Positions 40,470 to 52,300 of a DNA stretch of 64,000 nt are shown here, piece by piece. A model generated the notes under the pieces. That model had not been told where the DNA came from, did no database searches, and saw nothing but the letters and a program-made list of their open reading frames with translations. Position 1 is the first letter of the stretch; each line of letters begins with the position of its first letter. The DNA lies in contig CM040753.1 in assembly GCA_022829145.1 (NCBI GenBank), positions 12,283,884-12,347,883 of the forward strand, read 5' to 3'. Source of the stretch: Albula goreensis (lineage: Eukaryota > Chordata > Actinopteri > Albuliformes > Albulidae). The position numbers were made by a program, and so were the translations under genes.

Positions 40470-42825
40470 TTACATGGAGAATTAAAATCAAAAGGGAAAC
40501 AGCCATATAATCTTATTGTTTCAGACAATAATTGACTTGATGTTGCCTGCCTGCCTGCCTGATTGGGCTCATGATATAAGAACTGATAAATGTAAGCATT
40601 TAATGTGCGTCTCACAATGCCCAATCCACAGCCAAAAGAAGCTGAGTTTTCCAGGAGACCTCGGTGCTTTGGTGTGTTGTCCTTTCCCATGATTTTGGCG
40701 ATGGCAGACCTCATGACGCATCAGTGACACATAGCGATGATATGCCAGTGCATCTGACGTCCCCGCAGCCGCATGCTGCCCTCGTTTCAAACATTCAAAA
40801 GTGTGGCCTCTTTAGCCTTAACCTCTATTTTTTTAGAGTCATGGGTTTAAATTACACATTCCCAAGAAACATATTATTACATATCTAATAATATAAACCT
40901 CACTATCCTGTCTGCTTTATGCACGTTTGGTGACCCTCATCAAGCCAACAAACAGAAATGCCACAATTGAGAAAGGTGCCCATGAGTCAGTGTAAGACCC
41001 CCCCAGCTCTTGAAGAGGGATTTCCATTTAAATTTAAGAAGTATTCCTATAAATAAATATGTTGTATTATCACAGATGTGCCTTTAAAAGTCAAATCACC
41101 CTGGCAGGGTTGTGTAATTGCTAGACTGGGCAAGGATGAAGTAATTATTATAAATGATTTTTTATCGTGCTTAGTATTTTACAAGCTGACAGTTATGCTG
41201 CTGAAATATTTTTCTGGTTAGAAATAAAATACAGTGGAAACACTTCCAATGCTCACTATTACGGAAATGCTCAGATAGTGTAATAAATCCTGAAATTGAT
41301 CTGACCTGAGCAGATACTTTCTCTAATTCAAACCCATTTTAAGTGAATCCAGTTGTAATGGTTTCAGTGATATGACTCCTTTAGAAATTAGCATGTCTTG
41401 TTAATGAACAAATGTGTCCTATGTTATGGCACTCAGAACGTTGAACAATATGGATGCATACGCATGCAAACAGTTATCTTACCTGAATTAAACAAATACC
41501 AGAGTAGCAGGGCTTGTGCTAATGGATGCTCTAACCCATGATGGGCCCTGGGATTTGTGTCCTTTGTTCAAACAGCAGAGGCATTGCTCGCTGTATTATG
41601 AACCAGTAAGTGCTCTGAGCGCATGCATGCGGACTGGAACTCTCTGATGCAATGGATTCTCAGATGAATACTGTCAATGAGATTCCTGCCAAAGCCTCCT
41701 GATCAATGTGGCTTCCTGTCTGTGCAAAAGAAACCAAGAGTCCTGTGTCCCTATCTGAAAAATCACAACAATGTATCTGTGTCTAAGTCAAGGTATCAAA
41801 GTCCAGTCCTGAAGTGGTTTTGTGATATCCTTTTAATCTGCAGTCATTTTAGGCCTTGGAAGCCAGGTGTTTGGACTCCTGACCAAACCAGGTGTTTGGA
41901 GATTTAAAATAATTAATCATACACTGAAACACAGTAAAAACATGTTGATGCTGTGGTTGGGTAAGGGACTGTGTTCTGAGGCCATATTTCTGTCAGTTCA
42001 CAACAAGAAACATTGATAAACATACAACTGATGTAGATTTACTTACAAAAACACTCTGATAAAATTATCATGGAAATATAATTTTAAATAGCATAATTAT
42101 GATAAATTAGTTGAGAAAATAATTATATGGTAAAATCCTCCCTTGTAGAGGGTAGGTCTGTCGTTAAAATCAGAGTGAGAATTCCTGATGCAAATACCTG
42201 TGAGAAAATACAATTGTACTGAGATGTATCATTTGAAAATATTGACAAAAACCACAATGATGCTGTACATTCAAGTTTTAATGTTGCCTAGCTCTATCTA
42301 CTCAAATATAAGAGATCTGTCTGCTGTGCCATATATCAAGTTGTTTGACAAAATTGCATTTGATTTACATTTTGAAGACTGCAATAAAGAGTACAATTTA
42401 ATGGAAGATGTTGGAAGGTTTTGATAGATTTAAATGGTACTTATTTCATTTCAGGAGCTCTGCATTTAAAGTCCATTTTGGTCTGCTTTATTATACGATG
42501 TAACTAGTGGAACCATGTTCGTCTATGTCTTTAACTTGACATTGACATTAAGCTTATACTTAAAAGTTATGAGTCTCATAATTGGGATTCTATCCCATTT
42601 AGATAGAACATAAGAACTGGATTCAATCAATCAGTCCTTAAGTACAAACACATACCTTGTGTTAATTTTCAAAGCTCAGAAATTCTGCCCCATTGTATAA
42701 ATTCACTGAACTTTGTGAAGACAAAAAGCAGTGAACTGTGAAGTTAAATTAAAGACAAGCATTTGCTGAATTTAAAACTAATTTTATGTGGTTTCACCAA
42801 CTAACAAGCAGAATAATCATTCAGT

Positions 42826-42874
42826 TGTGTGTGTGTGCGCGCATGCGTGTATGTGTGTGCGTTTTGTGTGCATG
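42826..42874. repeat. Short interrupted (GT)n
   Basis: GTGTGTGTGTGCGCGCATGC and following GT words. Confidence 0.85.
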
Positions 42875-45800
42875 TTTGTGGGTTCTGCACATTTACTCAG
42901 TTGAGGTTGCAGAGAGGAGCCATTTTGTGTCTGTCAGACCAGGGCCAAAATGGCTGCAGTTTCATAATGAGCAATGGCAGATTGAGGAGGAAATGAGTGA
43001 CATGTTACTATTTGATTAATTAATAGAGTTTCAATTTTTAATGAACATAATTTTCTCCCCTCACCATATATTCAATTATTTTAAAATTTACAAGTACATC
43101 ATTTAAAGATCAAAGTGAGATAAATGGCATTTGCCAATAAGCTACTGTATTTATGAACTGTTCATCAGGTACTCTTAAGAAAATTCAAAACTGGATATTT
43201 TCATGATAAATCTCTTTAAATTGGAGGCCAGGGAGGTATTAATCATGCTTGTATTTTCAGTGAGCTCTGCTCGTCTAGTTTATCTATTATAGCATGGAGC
43301 TCAATAGGTCAGAGCAGGCATTTTTCCTCTGCATTAATTTCTTAATGGTTCCCAAACTCTGGAAAATGTTCACTTCCAGCATAATGAATATGTTTTCTCA
43401 CGTTTTTTTTTCTGCTTGAGCCTATATAAAGTGCAAAGACCCAAGAGGAGGGGGGAGCAGAGTTAGGTCAAATGCCCTGACAGGATTCTAAGCATTGCCT
43501 GGCTGTGCAGTGTAAATCAGTGTGTGTTGTGTGTTTTACTCAATGAGCCCCGGATGTGACCGCCCTCCTCTCCCCGCTGCCCAGCACACAATGTGCCAGA
43601 TTACGCCACATGTTCCTTCAGCTACAGCAGTCCTCTGCTTCACAATTCATGACTCTGGCATTTAGCTCAGGTTTTACATCCCTTTGTGGAGATGCAGTAC
43701 AGCACAAGCATGTGTCCTTTCGGTTTTTAGTGCTGGCTGCTGTAGTTTCGTTATGCATGTTCAGAGGCATTGTTGTCATTTCTCAATAAGCAGCTGTCAG
43801 AAATGGATACCCAGAATTACAACATGACTGTACTGCAGACTCATCTCAATTTTAGTTGTTTGCTTCCTCTTTATGCTGTTATTTATGTAATAATTATTAA
43901 TTTATGGAAATCCATTACTGAATCAAAATAACCATGAAATGTGGATGTCCATTTTTGTCTCAGTGATATATATTTGAATGTAAAAATGGCATACCTATAG
44001 AATAAAAATAGGACAATGAAATTACTTAAACAATCTGGAAACACTTCCAAACTGGAAATGTTTCAGCTGCTGAAATAAACCTTAAACTCACTTGTTTGCC
44101 TCAGCTCTTAAACTTCAGAAGGTAGCAACCATGACTGAAGCATGGGTGAAAGATACTAATTCCTGATTAAAAGAATGTCCTTGTTTTATTTCTTCATCTA
44201 GGAAAATACAGTACAACCTCAGCTGTCCTTCTTTCTTTCATCACAAAACCTTAAACAAAATGCCTCGCTTCCTCAGCATGTAAGTCAAACACAAAGTAAA
44301 AACCCAAATTACCAACTGAGCTGAATCTCTTTGTTTGACATTTATGTGAAATGGCAAATATCAAAAAAGTGAAAGAAACAGAATGCTGGTCCATATCCCC
44401 AGTTGATCTTTGGAAGTTGATAACGGGTAAGACATTGCATATTTTCAACACAATTACACTTCAGCACAAACCTGACAAGCAATTCCAGTCGAGTACAAAA
44501 CCTATACGCAAAAAGTATATTTCTGTTAAAATGTAAAAAGGCAGAAAAAAGCAGACTGGTAGTCATATGCAGTCTCACAGCCAGGCTGAACGTGGTACTG
44601 TGTGCTCGAACAGGCCAGTTGCTCCTCCCAGATGTCTTTGGTCAGGTTGTGACCTCATCACATTTGCTCAAATGTGTCCCTATCAGCTGAGTGCTCAGCA
44701 GCTAATCTATACTGTCATGCCATTTATGAATGGTATCATAAACCATGGCTGACAGGTGTCCCGTCTCCCGCCCTACATTTTCATGTTGGAGGCCCGGAAA
44801 GAGCTCTCTGTCTGAGGCTGAAAGCAGGGGTTACAAAGCAGAGCAGAATGATAATTGTGTGGCTGGGAGGACGCTTTGTGGCAGCTGAATGCAAAGTGGC
44901 CTTCATTGAGAGCTGGAAGATGATGAATTAAAGCCATGCCATTGGACTCTGATTATGAAGCTGTGAGAGCCTGCGGCATGCAGGAAGGGAGATATTACTC
45001 ATAGCTGTAGTTTCACCCTTTTAACCAGTACATGTGTGAGAACCTTCTTTACACTATTCCCATATCCATGGAATTTCCAGAAGCGAGCTTCAATTTTTCA
45101 AAAACCATTTTATCATTTTTTCCATAACCCATCATTATGCTATATAAATCACAAATATCAAGCAAATCATATACAGTTTCTGACATATTACAAAAAGACT
45201 TCATCATTTAAACATAACATTAATTATACAGTAGTTTTTGTCCATACAGATACTGACTTGCATTAGACCGCCATCTAGTGTTGAATATATATACTGCAGT
45301 TGCTGAGCCAACAACGTGTTGCATTTGCTATCTTGTTGTGCTGAATTCGAAAACACAAAACAGAAGCAAAATCACTGCAGTTTAAATGAATAATTGACTG
45401 CTAATTTGTTTTACAGCTGTCTTAATCAGCATAATTAATAATGGTATTGCTATCCTATCCAATCCATAAAACTGCAGAGGGTGATTTGATTGGAATACTA
45501 CAGCATTCACATAATGCTCAGGGAAGAACTGCAGTGGCTCTTCAAAGCAATAAAATGCTAACCCCATGTGAGCCTTCCTGTGGCACACAGGGTAGAAACG
45601 TCTGTTCATGGTGCAGCTGTGCGCCTCCCAGCACAGCCTTCAGATCCTAATCACAGCAAGGCTGGAGTTCCTTATTGGCTTGGCAATAATGGGGTCAGCT
45701 ATTCTTGGGAAGAATGGGGTTAAGCCAGTTAAAATCCTCAGTTCCATCACCCTCCAGCAGCCATCCAGCTACATTAACCCACTGTACAGCATTCTTCCAA

Positions 45801-47262
45801 TGGCATAGGCAACATAATATTGGTGTCACATCTGCAGCATGGCAAGAACAAAGCATAGCCATCATATGAATCAGAGGGGTCAGACGTATGCCTTCGCCCC
45901 TCTGGGTGTGTGAGAGGCGGTCCCTCAGTGAGGCTGAGGCTTGAATGGTAGTTAATTGCATGTGGGATTTCAGGGAAACAAAACTATCAAGACCACAAAA
46001 AGAGCCATATTACTTAATTTAAGTAGGCATGTAGGTTTACACATGTACTTGTTCATAAACCTCAGTTAATTTGACCGGTTACAAATATATAGCATGTCCC
46101 TCCATAAATCATCTAATTGCCGAAAGAGGTGATGAGATGAATACACCTGGTAAATGTTAAACCTGGAGAAAATGGAGAAAGACACCAATACTCCGTGCCT
46201 GTATCTCATCAGTATGTTGGAGGGACAAGTATGTCCAGTGTATTTTCACTGTCTGAGAGATTCAGAGTTATCCAGAGTGATCTAGAGAGATATTAAAGTA
46301 CAGCCATTTTATGAAATTGATGTTCAAAATAAACATTAAAAATCCTTTTGTAATATACTTTTGTTAAAAGCCATAGAAGCATCAATTTGTCAATTTCTTT
46401 TTATAATTACAATAATATGAAAATGAATCTACTGATACATGTATGCATGTAAGCTTTTCCATTGTTGTATGTAATTTAAATATGTGGCTACTGACCATTT
46501 TTAAATTTGAGGATAATGAAAGAAATGAAATAGAAGTGTTAGCATTCTTATCACAACTAAGAAAATGTGTGACCCCCTCACTCAGTACCTGTTGCTGGTT
46601 GCCATGGTGCTCTTTGACTGGCAGGCCATGGCAGTGACATAACTGCGGTCATGACCCTGCAGGTGTGGAGGAAGCAGGCCCCACCCAGCGCACTTGACTT
46701 GCTGGAATGTGCTATTCTGTACGTTGCGTGCATTCTTGGTAGATCAGATAAAAGGAGGGACAGGTGTCTGAACAGCTGCTTTTGTTATATGCAAAAGCAT
46801 ATCTGACTGCATGGGGTTTTAAAGCTGTGAAGAAACAAAAGTGGGGAGAGGAAAGAGCTCCCCCTGCTGATTGGAGATCTGAACTACAACATACCAATAC
46901 ATTGCACGCCACTCCATTGTGACCCCCTGTGTCTCATTGTTACTTGCAACAAAGTGTGCAACATTTTTTTTTGTAATCTAAAGGTACTGAAGCATGACAT
47001 CACATGACATAGTGGTCCTCTTGGACATTAAACATTTTTGCCAAATGTTTATGAAATTAAGAATAGCTCACATCTGATTTGGAGAATAATGAGCAAAAAG
47101 TAACTCTCTTTCATCCTTCCCTCAGAGTTAAAAATGTTGATGTTTTGCCTACACCATGAATGAACTGCTGTATAACCACAGCACAATTACATTAACATCT
47201 TCAATCTACAGGAACATGTCCAGTCTGAATGCATGAGCCTTTGCTGTTATGGTGAGGCAGAG

Positions 47263-47263
<1 letters not shown>

Positions 47264-47336
<73 letters not shown>

Positions 47337-47374
47337 GTGTGTGTGCATGTGCGTGTGTGCGAGTGCATGTGTGC

Positions 47375-47415
<41 letters not shown>

Positions 47416-47463
47416 TGTGTGTGTGTGTGTGTGCATGTGTGTGTGTGTGTGTGTGTGTGTGTG
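47264..47463. repeat. (GT)n microsatellite, about 200 bp
   Basis: Nearly pure GT/CA with a few GC and AT interruptions, ending about 20 bp before the Tc1-like element. All long 'Cys-Val' or 'His-Thr' open frames here are repeat artefacts. Confidence 0.97.
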
Positions 47464-47485
47464 GCAATGCCATTGCACATGCATA

Positions 47486-48375
47486 CACTACCATGCAAAA
47501 GTTTGGAAACACCCTGTTTTTTTTAAGTTTTTAGAATTTTCAATCATTTTACTCAGCACAATGCTATTAAATCTCAATGGCAGAATTTCAAAGAAAAAAC
47601 ACCTTCTACGACTGGAAAATAAGAAAAAAAAAGGTTAAGATGGGCGAAAGAACACAAAGAATGGACAGAGTCAAAGTTTGAGGTGTTTGGCTTAAAAATG
47701 AGAACTTATGTGAGACGAAGGCCAAATGACAGGATGCACAAAGAGTGTATAACACCATCAGTGAAGCATGGCGGTAGCAGCGTCATGATGTGGGGCTGTT
47801 TTGGTGCAGGCACAGTTGGAGACATCCAAAAAGTAGATGGGACATCACATGCACAAGGATACCACTCCATTCTTCAGATGCATGCTATTTCTTCAGGACA
47901 GCATGTCATTGGGTCAAAACTTCTATGATCCTAATGCAGGATAACGACCCTAAGCACACCTCGAGGGTGTGCAAAACCTATTTAGAGAAGAAACATGTGT
48001 CAGAGGTTCTTTCTGTTATGGAATGGCCAGCGCAGTCCCCCGATCTCAACCCTATCGAACGTTTGTGTGATGGGCTTGACATAAAGGTTCGTCAGAAATG
48101 CCCTACAAGCAAAGCAGACCTGTGGGAGATTCTGCAGATTCTGTCATGGAGGGTAATAAGTCCAGACTATCTATCCAAACTAACAGCATGACTGCCCACG
48201 GTCTGCAAAGTTGTAATTGCTGCCCATGGAGGTTTTTTTTATGAGAGCAAAGTTTGAATTATAATTGCACATTTATGTATTTGGAGCTTACTTAAGTCCA
48301 TTCTGTTGAATAAAATGTTTGAAACCTCTAAAATCTTAATAAAACAGGGTGTTTCCAAACTTTTGCACAGTAGTG
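47486..48375 (+). mobile_element. Degenerate Tc1/mariner-like transposon (890 bp)
   Basis: The element begins CACTACCATGCAAAAGTTTG and ends with its inverse (right end on the minus strand: CACTACTGTGCAAAAGTTTG). Homology between the ends continues with mismatches for about 80 bp. TA dinucleotides flank both ends (47484-47485, 48376-48377), the Tc1 target-site duplication. Full Tc1-like elements are 1.2-1.6 kb, so about a third is missing, including the paired-like DNA-binding part of the transposase. It sits between the ptprc 3' end and a long GT array. Confidence 0.93.
47638..48191 (+). pseudogene. Broken Tc1-like transposase
   Basis: C-terminal part of a DDE transposase. The first segment, RWAKEHKEWTESKFEVFG and then RTYVRRRP, is in one frame. 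From about 47.93 kb, after a frameshift, another frame carries QDNDPKHTS and WPAQSPDLNPIE, which hold the second Asp and the final Glu of the DDE triad. The first catalytic Asp, normally in W-x-D-E-S-K-F, is absent (WTESKF), consistent with a lost codon. No N-terminal helix-turn-helix is present. It cannot be active. Confidence 0.92.
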
Positions 48376-48419
48376 TACATACCAATCAAACATAATCAAG
48401 CAATTAAACAATAATAAAA

Positions 48420-48975
48420 GCATTATTTATTATGAATTGAACAAAGCATTTTCATAGCACAATCAATTATCTGTGTTGCAAACAATGTACTACATACACT
48501 AATGTAAAATCATGGGAGAACAGTTTTACATTTACTATTTTCAAATGCAGCCATATATTTATACGCGTAAAAAGATGGAAATGTTTGATAACAGCATGGT
48601 AGTGCAAAGAAGTAAAATGATTCGTATTCGTTTTCTTCAATCACTTTTTCTTCATTACATCACTTTGTACCAACAACATACAAACACAGCAACAACACAC
48701 CTACCACTCCAAATTAAACTTCATAATGTCATACATACTTCATAATTTAGCTTGTATTACAGTATCCTATTGTGAAGTATGTTTACAAAAGTCCATTCAT
48801 GTTATTTTTTGCATACCATACATTCATCAAATGAAATAAATCATTGTTCAAATTCCTGAAACATAGTACAAAAATACAAAAAAAACTCAACTTACTAAAA
48901 TTAAACTTTCGTCGGCAATTAATTTGCCTCCCACTCAGTGAAGTAAAGATCACAACAGAACCTTTATTTCCGCTG
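48420..48975 (-). other. ptprc: Probable ptprc 3' untranslated region
   Basis: AT-rich sequence after the stop codon. AATAAA hexamers on the minus strand occur at 48963-48968, only about 8 nt after the stop and so an unlikely sole signal, and at 48426-48431, which would give a 3'UTR of about 550 nt ending just short of the Tc1-like relic. A miR-181 8-mer seed match lies at 48819-48826. The true polyadenylation site cannot be decided from sequence alone. Confidence 0.5.
48819..48826 (-). promoter_or_regulatory. Candidate miR-181 8-mer target site in ptprc 3'UTR
   Basis: The minus-strand sequence TGAATGTA is the perfect complement of miR-181 nucleotides 2-8 plus the A opposite position 1. It lies 149 nt past the stop. 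By chance an 8-mer occurs about once per 65 kb, so under 1% in a UTR of this size. It is functional only if the mRNA extends past the first AATAAA. Confidence 0.4.
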
Positions 48976-49308
48976 TCACACCTCCACTGAGCCCGTTGGA
49001 CCGTTGGAAGTGCTGTCTTCAGGGGCTTTCTCAGCAGGGCCACTGGATTTAGCGGCGTCGTCCTCAGCTGCTTTGCTGGGCTCCATCTTTTCGTCAGCTT
49101 GTGCTTCCTGCTGGCTGTCTTTGGGGGCGCTGGTCTCAGGCTGCTCATTGGCTGCTGCTGCTGCTGCTGCTGCGTCTGTCGCTGCCTCACCTGCCTTCTC
49201 ATCCACCACTTCCACAGTGTCCCCTTCTGAGGAAGGACTGGCCTTCACTTCCCCGTTCTGAGCAGGGAAGGCCTTCTCCACCGCACTGTACAGGAACTGG
49301 TACTGCTC
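48976..49308 (-). CDS. ptprc: ptprc last coding exon: D2 end and C-terminal tail
   Basis: 333 nt including stop, acceptor ccctttgtccag. Encodes [20 protein letters not shown], which closes D2 and is diagnostic for CD45 (human EQYQFLYDV...PAQNG). A low-complexity tail of about 85 residues follows, rich in Glu, Ala, Ser and Pro, with a run of eight alanines from GCN codons at about 49155-49178. It ends in Ser-Val-Glu-Val. Confidence 0.97.
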   Translation of the reverse strand, partial: EQYQFLYSAVEKAFPAQNGEVKASPSSEGDTVEVVDEKAGEAATDAAAAAAAANEQPETSAPKDSQQEAQADEKMEPSKAAEDDAAKSSGPAEKAPEDSTSNGPTGSVEV

Positions 49309-52300
49309 CTGGACAAAGGGAGAGTGGAGTGAGACAGCACGCAGAAAGCATTCCCCGTTTCCTTTTTTATCCTGTTTTAGCACTTGAAAGAAGAATACAT
49401 CTGCAGTATGTGCCCAAGTGTTTTTTCTCTGCATGGTGGATCTGGACTTACGAAGCTGGTGATCATCCCCTGCCTCTCCTTGCGCAGAGCCTTGGCCACC
49501 TGGAACACGTCGACCAGCTTCTCAGTGTCTGCACTGTCCAGAATGTTCCACAGAGCGCAGAAGATGCCCGTCCGTGACGACCCATCACTAGCAGAGAACA
49601 GAGAGAGTATGCACTGCTGAGCACTGACCTCAAGCTTTAAATTTGCTTAGCCCTTTTAGGCCTTTGGTTTGTTTATTTCTCACATTGTGTTTTGGGGGTG
49701 GCAGTTGTGTAAATAAAAAAAAAAACAGAGCTGTAGGTAACTGATTTTACGCCAAAGTGCTTTGACTACAGGTTTATTCTGGCAATAATTGGCTGGCAAT
49801 AACTGCTGTTACTTACTACAATATAATACATAATGTCACTTACTACAGATTTTACAAGGTCTCAGTTTGTTTTATCTGACAAGTAGCGTAACTCACTTGC
49901 AGTGTATTATGATGGGCACAGTTCTGTCATTCTTGGTGCTGCTAAAGCCACACTTCTGTTTTATACTCTTGATCATGTCCACCAGGTCCAGAGGGTCCTC
50001 TGGCAGGTCCCTCTCAGCCCATTTCTTATAGTGGTACTGGTACACTTTACGAGTCTCTTTCCTCTGCAAGGGCACAGTAGGTGATAGCAGTGTTAATGGA
50101 GTTAGGACAGACTCACTCTGCTCCGCAACAGGAATTGAAACATACACTACTCTGTGGTTTCAGATCTGTGATTTGATGTTACATCTAAAAGGTTGTATTT
50201 ATATTAATATCACATTAATTATTCTTTTTACTTGATTCATATAACATTCATATAACAATGGAATACTAAGAGTAAACTGGCTGTGAAATGGTTTATGATT
50301 AGCATTTGCTGTTTTGGCAACACAATACTATACATACAACTAGAGATACAATTTTAAGCCCAAAAATATGTGTTGTACTTTTTACACAGAATTTGAATTG
50401 TGTAGTATGTATAAGTAAATACAAGAGAATCTCGGGGAAATGCACCTTTGTATGACGTATCTCAATAGAGCGAATGAGGTAGGCAGGAGTGGTGTCACAG
50501 CTTGAAACTTCCACTTCAATGTCATCGTACAGCTTCTTCTCATCGCCCCAGTATGCTGAGCAGAACTCCTGTGAATGACAGCGTTCATTAATTCTGGGTC
50601 CTGACGATACTGTTGCACTGCAGCTTTTAGTTCCTCATGTCTGTGATGGCCTACCTTGTTTCCCTCCATGCACTCAGTGAGCATGATGATGGCTTTTGCT
50701 TTCTTCTGGAAAATCATGTTCCAGAAGTCTGCAATAGTATCTGCCAGCGGACCCTGAGCGGCGATCAGGTTTCTTGGACCCCAGTAGCCCTACACAGGAA
50801 AATAAATACCATCAATTCATCCTTTGTATGTTGCAAGTATTTTGTTGACTGTTCAACTTCAGTTCAGTTATTAGTTAATTATTAGTTTGTTATTTTGTTG
50901 AGAAAAGGTTTTGAATAATTTCGTGGGTGACATACGTCAATGTATGAAGCATTGATGTACTTCGTGGAGTCTTCATCATCCTCATCTGATGAATACTCTT
51001 CATCCTCATCAAGATCACTTTCTCGGCTGTTATCTTCCTCCAGTTTTACAAGCACCCGATTGTAATCATCTGTAGCAAGATATTTCCGCTTACTTTAAAA
51101 AAATATTACAAAATGAAGTGCATTTGTGCTATGACAGGCGTATCTTTGACTTGGGCAGTACTGATGTCATTGACCCATTCCCCAGAAGCAGAGGACTCTG
51201 CTGTGCATGCATAGACGTTCAGAGGCATGGCAGCTTACATGGAATGACCGAAGAGTAACGGTTTCTCTTCTTGTTCTCTTCATTTGATCCTGTATTGGAT
51301 GTCCTCCAGTTTTTGTACTTTGGCAGTCTCTGGATAGCGTACAAAGAAAATAAACAACAAAAGTGTTGAAAAGAGCAGTCCTGTTAGCCAGGTCTGGCGC
51401 TGCTGCTTATATTAACCAGGTGAATGCATTTGTCTTTGTATTTGTTTTGTTCTTTCACATTGTAAGTTGTAATTTACAATGTGCGAGAACAGAAGAAATG
51501 ATTAATGATTAATGAACTGAATGTACTGTAATGTGTGTGTGCTGTGGAGGCTGACCTGGAACTCTGCCTCCAGGAGGGTGGGTTCAGATGAATTGTCCCT
51601 CTGTCTCAGGGTGGTGAGGATGGAGTGCAGCTCCAAGAGGGTGATCTCCGTCTCCCCAAACTGATTGTAGTCGATCAGAGCCTGATGAATCAGAATGTAT
51701 TGGGCCTGTCGAAGACACAGAACACAAATGAGATGGCCCAGGTCTCCAGCACTGTGAGGCTACCGCTCATTAACAGTCATACTAATACAGTTCTGACGTA
51801 AGCATCAGGTTAAAGGTGCCAGTTACCTCAACCTGGACCATGAGGCACCTCTGCCGGCGGAGCTTGACCACGTATCCGTAAATGTCCATCCTGCCCTCAG
51901 CCTCCAAGCCCTCCATCATGGCATCAATGCCGATGTATGTGCCAGTGCGGCCCACTCCAGCGCTGCAGAAAGATCAGGGCATTGGCACAAATAGCAATAG
52001 CCAGGACCAAGTGTGTGATTCTGCCCTTGGTCATTCTCTGATCACAAACAGCTTCCCAGCAAGGCAGAGCCCCACCAATTTCAGCAAAATACTATGGATG
52101 GTATAGTGTGTAAACAATGTAAGTCACTCGATAAAAGCAACTACCAAATCTACTAAAAATGTAAATGTTTTGCTGTGCATTTTGCTATAATGTGACTATT
52201 TCATGTTTGTCTTTATTTATTAATTTTTTATATCATTTTTTTTAAATATCAGTGTGGCTGATCCTCAAGGATAATTGTATCTATGAAGTTCAAGTTGTTG

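Larger units (their letters stand above)
38966..47263. other. Non-coding stretch between mir-181b and the ptprc 3' side
   Basis: No exon was recognised. It holds the inverted repeat at 40383 and the short GT run at 42826. The stretch at 43.25-43.47 kb is complex-sequence and repeat-poor, but nothing specific can be claimed. Confidence 0.5.

Noticed and set aside
47201..47638. Several 80-129-codon ORFs of Cys-Val or His-Thr on both strands
   Set aside because: Pure products of the GT/CA array; all frames are open because the repeat lacks stops.
48963..48968. AATAAA on the ptprc strand 8 nt after the stop as the sole polyadenylation signal
   Set aside because: It would leave almost no 3'UTR; a second AATAAA at 48426-48431 is at least as plausible. 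Undecided rather than excluded.
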